DNA of 64,000 nucleotides, taken from a bacterium. Its GTDB lineage: Bacteria; Krumholzibacteriota; Krumholzibacteriia; LZORAL124-64-63. Below, one piece after another: positions 57,065-64,000 of this stretch. Under the pieces are notes generated by a model. The model searched no databases. It was not told the origin of the DNA and worked only from the letters and a program-made list of their open reading frames with translations. How positions within the stretch are numbered: position 1 is the first letter of the stretch; each line of letters starts with the position of its first letter. The stretch spans positions 310,001 through 374,000 of the forward strand of contig JADJCK010000004.1 in assembly GCA_016703265.1 (NCBI GenBank). Reading direction: 5' to 3'. A program made the translations under genes and the position numbers.

Positions 57065-57082
57065 ACTTGCGCCGGCGCAAGT
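57065..57082. repeat. Palindrome copy between convergent genes
   Basis: An exact copy 10 bp before the stop of the thioredoxin-like gene (minus strand) and 37 bp after the beta-helix stop. Confidence 0.93.
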
Positions 57083-57091
57083 CGCGTACGG

Positions 57092-57655
57092 TCAGGGTCC
57101 GGAGTTCAGGCTGACCGCCGCCCGCAGTTCATCCCCATAGTCAGCCGCATACCGCCCATACCACCGCGCCGCGATGTTCCCCTGCCTGTCGACCAGCAAC
57201 GCCGCGATGCCCGGGTTGTCCGCCGTCCCGATCTGCCCGCGGAACCAGTCTACATCCAGATACAAGGTGATGGTGCGGTCGCGCTGCGCGCGGTCGGGAA
57301 TGCCCTGCTTCATGCCGCCGTCGATCACGGCGCGCATCCACTTGTAGTTGGTGCCGATGGTGGGCAGCTCGTAGTAGGCGAAGTCGGGCAGCTGGGGCGC
57401 CAGGGTGTCGAGCACGGCCAGCCAGGTGTCGATGTCGGCCTGCTGCTCGCGCTCGTAGGCGACGATCAGCAGGTTGCGCTCGCCCTTCAGTTGTTCGGGC
57501 AGCCGCACGCTGCGGCCGCGCAGCGTCTCGGCCGCGATGACCGGGAAGGTGCCGGGCTGCTCGGCGCGGCGGTCGATGATTTCGGTGGCGTGGGCCTGGA
57601 TTGCGGTGGCCAGTGCAGTCACGAGCAGCGTTGCGACGGTGAATCTCGATTTCAT
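57092..57655 (-). CDS. Exported thioredoxin-fold-like protein without cysteines
   Basis: A 187-residue protein with a signal peptide (FTVATLLVTALATAIQAHAT). The mature part reads like a thioredoxin/AhpC-type fold: FPVIAAETLRGRSVRLPEQL, NLLIVAYEREQQADIDTWL, RTITLYLDVDWFRGQIGTA and IAALLVDRQGNIAARWYGRY. The VDxxGxIxWR-like ending and missing Cys pair resemble the ATP10-type thioredoxin-like proteins, so a redox role is unlikely; I would not assign one. It lies 15 bp downstream of the ABC permease and is probably the last gene of that operon. A truncated copy is at 51673-51978. Confidence 0.8.
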   Translation of the reverse strand: MKSRFTVATLLVTALATAIQAHATEIIDRRAEQPGTFPVIAAETLRGRSVRLPEQLKGERNLLIVAYEREQQADIDTWLAVLDTLAPQLPDFAYYELPTIGTNYKWMRAVIDGGMKQGIPDRAQRDRTITLYLDVDWFRGQIGTADNPGIAALLVDRQGNIAARWYGRYAADYGDELRAAVSLNSGP

Positions 57656-57670
57656 GATGTCCTGTCCTGT

Positions 57671-59296
57671 TCAGGCCACGATCTCGGCCACGTTCAAACG
57701 GCTTCCCGCCACGCGCCGCGCCACGTTGCGCCGCACCAGCCAGATGGCCACCGGCAGCGCCGCGAGCAGCCCGTAGCGCACCGGTGACACATACGCGGCG
57801 GCCAGGTTGACCAGCGCCACGCCGATCAGGATGCCGAACAGGGCCATGCCGCGCAGCATGGTCTGCGACGACTGGTCGCGCGTGTAGGCCCGCGAGAACG
57901 GCAACAGCGGCTGCAGTCGCTGCGCGAGCAGCAGCAGCAACTCGCACTCGAAGGCCATGAGGCCCAGCGTCACGGCCAGCGCCAGCCAGCCCACGCCCAG
58001 CAAATGACCCCGGACGGCCATGATAACCAGCAGCGGCACCAGCGCCAGCCCGCGCACCAGCCCGCGTTGCGCGGCGAGCAGGCGCCCGGCATCCAGGTCG
58101 GCCAGGGCCACCACCCACAAGGCCTTCGGCGTGCTGCTGAAGGCGATCAGGAACGGGATCGACATCGACATGATCAGCAACGTCTGGCTGCCGCCGAGCA
58201 TCAGGTCCAGCCCGGGGTTGGTGCTGTCGGCCTCGGGGCGGGTGTAGTACCAGAGCATGGCGCCGAGCACCGCCACATTCAGCAGCGTGTTGGCGCCGAA
58301 GCGCCAGTCGTCGCGCAGGTGAGCCGCGAGCAGCCGTCCGGTGACCCAGCCTTCACGCCCGCGCAGCCACGGCCGCAGCAGCAGCGGCAACACGTCGGTC
58401 CAGTGTCCGCGGCGACGCCCGGCAGGCTCGGGCGCTTCGACCGTGGGTGAACCGGTGCGCGGCGTGGCCAGCCGCCAGCCCACCGTCAGAACCAGCAGCG
58501 TCAATGCCGCGGCGAGCGCCATGCCGCGCCAGGCGTCTGGTCCGCCGAGCGGATCGCCGAAGCGCGCGAACCACACCGGCGGCAGCCAGTTCACCACGCC
58601 GGGATGGGACTTGATGTACCGCGACAGCGGCTCCATCGCCGGCAGCAGCAGCAGCGGCAGCGCCGCCAGGTTGCCGTCGACCAGCGGCGCCGCCAATCGC
58701 CGCGCCTGTCGCTGCCCGACCGCGCGCACCAGCGCGGTGGTCAGCGCGGCGGCGCCGATCGCCAGGACCACGGTCTGCACCAGTACGGCGATGAAGAGCA
58801 GCGCCGCCGCCAACACCAGGGGCCGCCCCGTGAACACCAGCGTCATCAGCGGCACCACCGACAGCGCCGCGCTCAGCTGCAGCGCGGGCACCAGCGCGGT
58901 GCCGATCCGCGCCAGCAGCAGGTCGCGCCGCCGCAGCGGCCACCAGCCCACGGTGAGCTCGTCCTCGGCCAGCAGCAGCGCCGGCACCACCTGCCCCACC
59001 AGGTTCGTGGCCAGCAGCAGCACCTGGGCCACGCACAGCACCGCCGGCCCGAGCAGCGGCCGGCCGCTCTCGGCGCCCGCGATGAAGGCGAAGACCAGCC
59101 CCACCGAGCCCAGCGCCGCGATGACCAGCATGATGAGGTGCATCGACTCGGGCGGGATGCGGAAGCCGCGCGGGTCGCGCGATCGCAGGCTGAGGTAGAT
59201 GCCGCGCGCATCCTGCCGCAACGCCTTCAGCAACGGCAGCACTACCGCCGGATCGCCGCCGGCCGCGCGCACCAGCAGGCTGGAAAGGCGCGTCAC
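57671..59296 (-). CDS. ABC transporter permease
   Basis: A 541-residue membrane protein with twelve or so hydrophobic segments (LIMLVIAALGSVGLVFAFIA, LLATNLVGQVVPALLLAEDE, LVLAAALLFIAVLVQTVVLA, GLLAALPVAIWLVRRNVARR). WPLRRRDLLLARI in a cytoplasmic loop is the kind of contact helix seen in ABC-2-type exporters. GTG start at 59296 overlaps the ATPase stop (GTGA). Substrate unknown; the ATPase neighbour supports an export function. Confidence 0.87.
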   Translation of the reverse strand: MTRLSSLLVRAAGGDPAVVLPLLKALRQDARGIYLSLRSRDPRGFRIPPESMHLIMLVIAALGSVGLVFAFIAGAESGRPLLGPAVLCVAQVLLLATNLVGQVVPALLLAEDELTVGWWPLRRRDLLLARIGTALVPALQLSAALSVVPLMTLVFTGRPLVLAAALLFIAVLVQTVVLAIGAAALTTALVRAVGQRQARRLAAPLVDGNLAALPLLLLPAMEPLSRYIKSHPGVVNWLPPVWFARFGDPLGGPDAWRGMALAAALTLLVLTVGWRLATPRTGSPTVEAPEPAGRRRGHWTDVLPLLLRPWLRGREGWVTGRLLAAHLRDDWRFGANTLLNVAVLGAMLWYYTRPEADSTNPGLDLMLGGSQTLLIMSMSIPFLIAFSSTPKALWVVALADLDAGRLLAAQRGLVRGLALVPLLVIMAVRGHLLGVGWLALAVTLGLMAFECELLLLLAQRLQPLLPFSRAYTRDQSSQTMLRGMALFGILIGVALVNLAAAYVSPVRYGLLAALPVAIWLVRRNVARRVAGSRLNVAEIVA

Positions 59297-60021
59297 GCTT
59301 CCGCCCCGCCGCCGGTCAACTCCAGGAAGATGTCGCGCAGCCCGGCGCCTTCGTGCGTGGCGCGCAGGTCGCCCAGCGATCCGTCCCAGCGCAGCCGCCC
59401 CTGGTGCACGAGCAGCACGCGCGACACCACTTCCTCGACCTGCTGCAGGATGTGACTCGAATAGACGATGCAGGCGCCGCCCGCCGCCAGTTCGAGCAGC
59501 AGGTCGGCCAGCGTCTTCTGGCTGCGCACGTCGAGCCCGTCCATCGGCTCGTCGAGCAGCAGCACCGGTGGCCGGTGCAGCAGCGCCGCGGTCACCAGCA
59601 CCTTGCGCCGCATCCCCTTGCTGAAGGTGCCGAGGCGGTTGCCGCGCGCCTCGGCCACCTCGAACCGTTCGAGCAGCGGTGTCGCGCGCGCGGTGATCTC
59701 TGCTGACGTGAGCCCGCGGATGCGCCCGGCCAGTTCGAGATACTCGTCGGCCGTCAGGCCCTCGTACACGGTCCCGTGCTCGGGCACATAGCCGATCGCG
59801 CGCCGCACACCGGCGCCATCGGTACGCAGGTCGCACCCGGCCACGGTCGCGGTGCCGTCGCTGGGCTCGAGCAGCGTGGTCAGCAGGTTCAGCGTGGTGG
59901 TCTTGCCCGCGCCGTTGGGGCCCAGCAGCGCGGTGATGGCGCCGGCGGGGATGGTCGCGGTGAGCGCATCGACGGCGGTGGTGGCGCCGAAGCGGCGGGT
60001 GAGGTTGTCGAGGGTGATCAC
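59293..60021 (-). CDS. ABC transporter ATP-binding protein
   Basis: A 242-residue ABC ATPase of the ABC-2 export type. Walker A LLGPNGAGKTTTLNLLTTLL, signature FSKGMRRKVLVTAAL, Walker B PPVLLLDEPMDGLD and H-loop VYSSHILQ are all present, as is the Q-loop region IGYVPEHGTVYEG. It energises the overlapping permease. Export of a lipid, peptide or drug is plausible; gliding (GldA) or multidrug types cannot be separated here. Confidence 0.94.
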   Translation of the reverse strand: MITLDNLTRRFGATTAVDALTATIPAGAITALLGPNGAGKTTTLNLLTTLLEPSDGTATVAGCDLRTDGAGVRRAIGYVPEHGTVYEGLTADEYLELAGRIRGLTSAEITARATPLLERFEVAEARGNRLGTFSKGMRRKVLVTAALLHRPPVLLLDEPMDGLDVRSQKTLADLLLELAAGGACIVYSSHILQQVEEVVSRVLLVHQGRLRWDGSLGDLRATHEGAGLRDIFLELTGGGAEA

Positions 60022-60057
60022 GGTCGGGCTCCCGGATTCAGGGCAGGTTGCCGCTGC

Positions 60058-61287
60058 TTACAGCACATTCCATGAATACACGGCTGCTGTCGATCTGTTC
60101 ACGCAGGTGTCGCCGCCATAGACCAGCGCGGCTGGCCCGCCGTCCTGCCCGGCCAGGGCCTGCCAGTGGCCGAGCCAGGCCAGCGCGTCCTCGGAGATCG
60201 TGAGCGCCGACTTCGCCTCCACGGGGACCAGTTCATGCCCGCGGTCGATGACGAAATCAATCTCCTTGCCGGACGAATCGCGCCAGAAATACAGGTCCGC
60301 CTCAAGCCCGCGGTTCAACTGGTTCTTCATCAACTCCGAGAATACGAAGCTCTCGAAGACAGCGCCGCGCAACGCGTGTGTGCGAAGTTCTTCGGGCGAG
60401 CGGATGCGCAGGAGGTAACACAACAGCCCGGTGTCCAGGAAATAGAGTTTCGCACTCTTGACCAGGCGCTTGCTGAAGTTGCGGTGGTGCGGGCGCAGCA
60501 GCTTGACGATGTAACTCGTTTCCAGCACTGACAACCAGCTGCGGGCGGTGGGATGAGTGATGCCACAGTCGTTGGCCAGCGACGTCAGGTTCAGCAGTTG
60601 CGCATTGCGCCCGGCGCACAGGCCAAGGAACCGCCCGAAGGCCTCGAGGTCGCTCACTTGCAGAACTTCTGCGACGTCGCGCTCGACATAGGTCCGCACA
60701 TAGTTGGCCAGCCAGTCGCCGGGTGCGATCCCTTTGTCGTGCAACCGCGGGTAGCCGCCGGCGAAGAGCGTGTCCAGCAAACCCGGTGTTGCAGGAGTGT
60801 CGCGAGTGTTGTCCCGCACGTTCGGGATAGCTGACGCAGGCGGCAGGGGGCGGCCCAACTGCTCCAGATCGATGGGGGCTCGGCCACGCAACTCGGCCAG
60901 CGACAGCGGCAGCAGGCGAAGCACGGCTGCGCGCCCGGCCAGTGACTGCCGGATCGACCGCATGAGCAGGAAGTCGTGGGAGCCCGTCAGGATGAAGCGC
61001 CCCGGTGAGTCGTCCTGGTCGACAAGCGCCTGGATATAAGAGAACAGGTCGGGCGCGCGTTGTGCCTCGTCGATGATCAGTCCGCCGGCTTGACTGCCCA
61101 GGAACTCGCGCGGGTCGTGGAGCGCGTATTCGCGTTGACCGGGATCCTCCAGGTTGGCGTACGCCAGGCCGGGAAAGGCCTGGCGGGCGAGCGTCGTCTT
61201 GCCGGACTGGCGGGGGCCGGTAAGGGTGACCACCGGGTAATGGAGGGCCTGCCGCCTCAGCGTGGCGGCCATCGTGCGCGCAAACAC
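60058..61287 (-). CDS. AAA ATPase with DUF4143 domain (second copy)
   Basis: A 409-residue protein of the AAA_14-DUF4143 family. Walker A LTGPRQSGKTTLARQAFPG, Walker B GGLIIDEAQRAPDLF, sensor RFILTGSHDFLLM, a winged-helix-like segment and the C-terminal YFWRDSSGKEIDFVIDRGHE with LVPVEAKS, giving the ExD...ExK pattern of a nuclease-like domain. It is not closely similar to the copy at 32988-34163. GTG start at 61287 with AAGGAG upstream. A promoter with TGTAAAT repeats lies upstream. Function of the family is unresolved. Confidence 0.89.
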   Translation of the reverse strand: MFARTMAATLRRQALHYPVVTLTGPRQSGKTTLARQAFPGLAYANLEDPGQREYALHDPREFLGSQAGGLIIDEAQRAPDLFSYIQALVDQDDSPGRFILTGSHDFLLMRSIRQSLAGRAAVLRLLPLSLAELRGRAPIDLEQLGRPLPPASAIPNVRDNTRDTPATPGLLDTLFAGGYPRLHDKGIAPGDWLANYVRTYVERDVAEVLQVSDLEAFGRFLGLCAGRNAQLLNLTSLANDCGITHPTARSWLSVLETSYIVKLLRPHHRNFSKRLVKSAKLYFLDTGLLCYLLRIRSPEELRTHALRGAVFESFVFSELMKNQLNRGLEADLYFWRDSSGKEIDFVIDRGHELVPVEAKSALTISEDALAWLGHWQALAGQDGGPAALVYGGDTCVNRSTAAVYSWNVL

Positions 61288-61352
61288 GGCGGCTCCTTAG
61301 GGGTAGAGGCTTCAGTGGAGCGGGCGCTATCCTATCGTCTCCAAGTGGGCCA

Positions 61353-61383
61353 TGTAAATGGAAAATCCGATTTACAATTTACA
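61353..61383 (-). promoter_or_regulatory. TGTAAAT repeats at the DUF4143 promoter
   Basis: TGTAAAT (61353-61359), 10 bp, then ATTTACA twice in tandem (61370-61376, 61377-61383). On the minus strand TTTACA at 61359-61354 is a -35 candidate, 18 bp upstream of TAGGAT. The inverted and direct copies suggest a regulator site. Confidence 0.4.
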
Positions 61384-61477
61384 CGAGCACGCCGAAAAAT
61401 TATCTATCTTGTTGCTAAATATATACTTAGATGGACGGCGTTTCTTTGGTGGTGGGTTCGATTCGTGCCAGCAGACC

Positions 61478-61495
61478 ACTTGCGCCGGCGCAAGT
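61478..61495. repeat. 18-bp palindrome, consensus copy
   Basis: An exact copy 118 bp upstream of the serpin gene. Confidence 0.92.
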
Positions 61496-61612
61496 GCCGG
61501 AACATGGCGGCGCCATTGAAAAGACGCAATCAGCCAGCCCGGAACCGGCGCCCCGCCGCCATGTTCCTATCTTGATGTGCCAGCTTCACCCCAGGACTCC
61601 GGAGGGCTGCCC

Positions 61613-62815
61613 ATGAATCGGCGACACGTGGCCATGTTCCTGCTGCTCGCGCCCCTGGCTGCCGGCGGCAGCCGCGCCGCCGGTGAAAGCAGCTTCGACC
61701 CGGCCGCCGCGACCAACGCCTTCGGCGTTGACCTGTACCGGCAGCTGCGCGCCGAAGGCAGCAACCTGTTCTTCTCGCCGGCCAGCATCGCCGGCGCCCT
61801 GTCGATGACCAGTATCGGCGCCCGCGGCGTCACCGCCGACGAGATGGATCGCGTGCTGCACCTGTCGGGCGATGATGCAGGAGTGGCCGCCGCCTTTGGC
61901 GATCTCATGACGACGCTCACCGCCGCGAACGACCACGCGACCCTGAACGTGGCCAACCGCCTGTACGGTCAGCACGACTTCGGCTTCTCGCCCGCGTTCC
62001 TCGCCCTGCTCGATCAACACTACAAGGCCGGGCTCGAACAGGTCGACTTCCGCGCCAATCCCGACGCCGTCCGCCGCGACATCAACACGTGGGTCGAAGA
62101 GCAGACGGCACAGAAGATCCGCAACCTGCTGGCCCCTGGCGCGCTCCATGCCGGCACCCGCCTGGTGTTGGTCAACGCCATCCACTTCCTGGGCACCTGG
62201 CAGCAGCCGTTCGCCGTCGATGCCACCACCGACGGTCCGTTCCATCGCGAACGCGGCGGCGACGTGACGCTGCCGTTCATGCACGTGACCGGCCGCTTCG
62301 GCTATGCCGAGGACGGCGAGGTCCAGATCCTGGCCCTGCCCTACAAGGGCGGCGCCCTGGAGATGGTCCTGATCCTGCCGGCCGAAGGTACTTCTTTGTC
62401 TTCGGTCGAAGCCGGCCTCGACGCCGACAAGTTCGCCGGCTGGCTGGCCGCGCCGGCGCCGGCGCGCGTCGCCGTCGGTCTGCCACGCCTGCATCTCGAG
62501 ACGGCGTTCGACCTGGCCGGGACGCTGGCGGCGCTGGGGATGCCGACGGCCTTCACCGCCGCCGCCGATTTCTCCGGCCTGACGACGACCGGCGCACCCC
62601 TGAACATCGACAAGGTGGTGCACAAGGCCTATCTGGATGTCGACGAGAAGGGCACCGAAGCCGCGGCCGCGACAGCGGTGACGATGGAGGTCACCTCGGC
62701 CCGCCCGGTGGAGCAGCTGAAGGTGTTCACGGCGGACCGGCCGTTCATCCTGGCGATCAGGCATCAGGCCAGTGGGGCGGTGTTGTTCCTGGGGCGGGTG
62801 GCGGATCCTTCATAG
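61613..62815 (+). CDS. Secreted serpin (serine protease inhibitor)
   Basis: A 400-residue serpin with a signal peptide (MNRRHVAMFLLLAPLAAGGS). Serpin hallmarks: NLFFSPASIAGALSMTSIGA, RLVLVNAIHFLGTWQQPF, VVHKAYLDVDEKGTEAAAAT (the inhibitory hinge; four Ala at P12-P9) and RPFILAIRH with the final strand VLFLGRVADP. Counting from G347 (P15) puts the scissile bond at T361-S362, so trypsin-like targets are unlikely; elastase- or subtilisin-like proteases are plausible. The hinge suggests a functional suicide inhibitor, probably acting in the periplasm or outside against host or competitor proteases, or its own. ATG at 61613 has GGAGGG upstream. Confidence 0.92.
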   Translation: MNRRHVAMFLLLAPLAAGGSRAAGESSFDPAAATNAFGVDLYRQLRAEGSNLFFSPASIAGALSMTSIGARGVTADEMDRVLHLSGDDAGVAAAFGDLMTTLTAANDHATLNVANRLYGQHDFGFSPAFLALLDQHYKAGLEQVDFRANPDAVRRDINTWVEEQTAQKIRNLLAPGALHAGTRLVLVNAIHFLGTWQQPFAVDATTDGPFHRERGGDVTLPFMHVTGRFGYAEDGEVQILALPYKGGALEMVLILPAEGTSLSSVEAGLDADKFAGWLAAPAPARVAVGLPRLHLETAFDLAGTLAALGMPTAFTAAADFSGLTTTGAPLNIDKVVHKAYLDVDEKGTEAAAATAVTMEVTSARPVEQLKVFTADRPFILAIRHQASGAVLFLGRVADPS

Positions 62816-62841
62816 GTGGGCCGACCGCTCCGGCCACTATC

Positions 62842-62859
62842 ACTTGCGCCGGCGCAAGT
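62842..62859. repeat. Palindrome between convergent genes (1)
   Basis: An exact copy 26 bp after the serpin stop. Confidence 0.93.
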
Positions 62860-62871
62860 CGGGCGATCGCC

Positions 62872-62889
62872 ACTTGCGCCGGCGCAACT
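62872..62889. repeat. Palindrome between convergent genes (2)
   Basis: ACTTGCGCCGGCGCAACT overlaps the last bases of the NTF2-like gene's stop codon on the minus strand. Confidence 0.9.
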
Positions 62890-63370
62890 ACTTCTCTGCC
62901 GCCCCCGCAATGAGCTCCGTCACCCGAGGTTGCACCCCGTTCGGCACCGCGATCGACAGCTGGTAGTGCACGATCTCGAGGCGCTCGCCCGCGACACGCA
63001 TCACGCCCGTGGCCTGCAGCACGCCCATCGACGAATCGAGCTGCTCGTCGAACCAGATCATCGCGCCGTCTGCCGACCCGCGAACGTGGCGCTCGCGCGG
63101 CACCAGCGTCCAGGCGCTCTCGCGCTCGAAGAAGCGCGCCGCCCAGGCCTTGAAGGCGTCGCGGGTCCAGCGCTCGGTGCGGTCGGTGCCGATGTAGATG
63201 CCGTCGGCGGCGATCTTGTCGAAGAAGGCGGGCCGCGCGTGCGCGGCGTCGGCATGCCACTCGTCGACGAAGGCGTTCACGCGCGCGGTCAGCGCGGCGT
63301 CGTCAGCGCGGGCCGACGGTGCCGCGCCTGCCAGCGCGAGGACAGTGGCCAGGATCACGAACGTCTTCAT
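62888..63370 (-). CDS. Exported NTF2-like (SnoaL/DUF4440-type) protein
   Basis: A 160-residue protein: signal peptide (MKTFVILATVLALAGAAPSA) and one NTF2-like cone-shaped domain: LTARVNAFVDEWHADAAHAR, FFDKIAADGIYIGTDRTERW, DAFKAWAARFFERE, RHVRGSADGAMIWFDEQLDS and GVMRVAGERLEIVHYQLSIA. Such domains bind small molecules or catalyse simple reactions, and no catalytic residue is assigned. It follows the SRPBCC gene by 14 bp on the same strand and may be co-transcribed. Confidence 0.83.
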   Translation of the reverse strand: MKTFVILATVLALAGAAPSARADDAALTARVNAFVDEWHADAAHARPAFFDKIAADGIYIGTDRTERWTRDAFKAWAARFFERESAWTLVPRERHVRGSADGAMIWFDEQLDSSMGVLQATGVMRVAGERLEIVHYQLSIAVPNGVQPRVTELIAGAAEK

Positions 63371-63384
63371 CGATGAGCCTCCAT

Positions 63385-63837
63385 TCAGCCCTGATCCGGA
63401 ATCTCCGGCTCGACCAGCTGTGTCAGCAGCGTGAGCGACTCATGCCAGCCAAGGTAGCACGCCTCGGTGGGGATCATCTCGGGGATTCCTTCCTGCACGA
63501 TCGACACCTCGGTGCCGCACGAGACCTGCTTGAGGTCCACGGTCACGACCATGCCGCCGGGCAGGTTCGGGTCGTCGAAGGCGTCGGTGTGGCGGATGCG
63601 CCGGCCCGGCTCCAGTTCCAGGTACTTGCCCCCGAACGAATGCGAGCTGCCGGTGCTGAAGTTCGTGAACGACATCTTGTAGGTGCCGCCGACGGTGGCG
63701 TCGAGGTGGTGCACCTTGCCGGTGAATCCGTGCGGGGGCAGCCACTTGACCATCGCGTCGGGATCGAGGAACGCGCGGTACACGCGCTCGGCCGGGGCGC
63801 GCAGCACGCGGTGCAGTCGGATGGTGTTGCCGGGCAT
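63385..63837 (-). CDS. SRPBCC (Aha1/START-like) domain protein
   Basis: A 150-residue cytoplasmic protein of the SRPBCC superfamily, AHSA1-like group: HRVLRAPAERVYRAFLDPDA, MVKWLPPHGFTGKVHHLDAT, GGTYKMSFTNFSTGSSHSFG and GWHESLTLLTQLVEPEIP. These proteins form a hydrophobic cavity for ligands, with no fixed biochemical role in bacteria. ATG at 63837. It is likely first in a two-gene unit with the exported NTF2-like gene. Confidence 0.9.
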   Translation of the reverse strand: MPGNTIRLHRVLRAPAERVYRAFLDPDAMVKWLPPHGFTGKVHHLDATVGGTYKMSFTNFSTGSSHSFGGKYLELEPGRRIRHTDAFDDPNLPGGMVVTVDLKQVSCGTEVSIVQEGIPEMIPTEACYLGWHESLTLLTQLVEPEIPDQG

Positions 63838-63957
63838 ATTGGGCGCCTTTCGCGGAAGGCGGGGCGTAGCGGATTCGCCTGATCAACGCACCTAGTGCGC
63901 TGGTCGGGGCGTGGAGCGGTCATGATACTGCGAGTGGGGTGGGGCGCCAGTGTGCGG

Positions 63958-63975
63958 ACTTGCGCCGGCGCAAGT
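63958..63975. repeat. 18-bp palindrome, consensus copy
   Basis: An exact copy near the right edge, about 120 bp upstream of the SRPBCC gene; the stretch 63838-64000 holds no gene. Confidence 0.92.
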
Positions 63976-64000
63976 CCCGGGCGGACCTCGGCGCAACCCC

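Larger units (their letters stand above)
61288..61612. other. Divergent intergenic region between the DUF4143 ATPase and the serpin gene
   Basis: 325 bp, locally AT-rich (61360-61440), with TGTAAAT repeats, a palindrome copy and no credible gene. Confidence 0.5.

Overview
The window is about 64 kb of GC-rich bacterial chromosome, read as the origin-proximal region of a Gram-negative member of the FCB group. The taxonomic call is an inference, closest in style to Krumholzibacteriota or Eiseniibacteriota. It rests on several large exported proteins that end in an FlgD/Ig-like sorting domain opening with PNPFN or PNPA, FG-GAP repeat proteins, exported right-handed beta-helix proteins, a TonB-dependent receptor and very high third-position GC. 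No rRNA, tRNA, CRISPR array, prophage or complete insertion sequence was seen.

Layout: (1) 0-5 kb: the end of a sorting-domain protein, an aldo/keto reductase, a long FG-GAP protein and repeat-rich DNA. (2) 5-19 kb: the replication and core locus. dnaN and dnaA run leftwards; rpmH, rnpA, yidD, yidC, jag/khpB, mnmE, mnmG and rsmG run rightwards; consensus DnaA boxes lie between dnaA and rpmH, and a DnaA-trio-like unwinding element lies between dnaA and dnaN. (3) 18.5-23.6 kb: five parS sites, parA, parB, a membrane histidine kinase, a LytM-type protein and a bactofilin. (4) 23.8-37 kb: small exported proteins, an ADP-ribosylglycohydrolase-like gene, a GH16 glycanase, a HipB/HipA pair, a TPR protein, a DUF4143 ATPase, a small 4-TM protein, TrmH and a DUF2723 membrane protein. 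(5) 37-42.4 kb, leftward: a TonB2/TtpC-type energy-transduction operon (DUF3450, TtpC-like, ExbB, ExbD, TonB, TPR) whose genes overlap by 4 bp. (6) 42.8-50.5 kb, leftward: a beta-propeller protein, two beta-helix proteins and the TonB-dependent receptor. (7) 50.7-64 kb: a nucleotidyltransferase pair, a degenerate metalloprotease/FG-GAP protein cluster, an ABC transporter, a second DUF4143 ATPase, a secreted serpin, and NTF2-like and SRPBCC proteins.

Two features cut across the map. First, an 18-bp perfect palindrome (ACTTGCGCCGGCGCAAGT) is scattered through the window: 24 copies keep the 14-bp core exactly and at least four are degenerate. Most lie just after stop codons, but five are embedded in frame inside mnmE and mnmG, the two subunits of one tRNA-modifying enzyme. 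It has no stop codon in any frame and none of its copies lies between 5.1 and 14.8 kb (origin, rpmH-yidC-jag). Second, seven genes read through only with a frame change (dnaN, dnaA, jag, mnmE, mnmG across a 76-nt G run, rsmG, the TonB receptor). Six of these lie between 5.1 and 18.5 kb and are indispensable or near-indispensable, so residual sequence errors are the likeliest explanation. Gene ends there should be treated as provisional.
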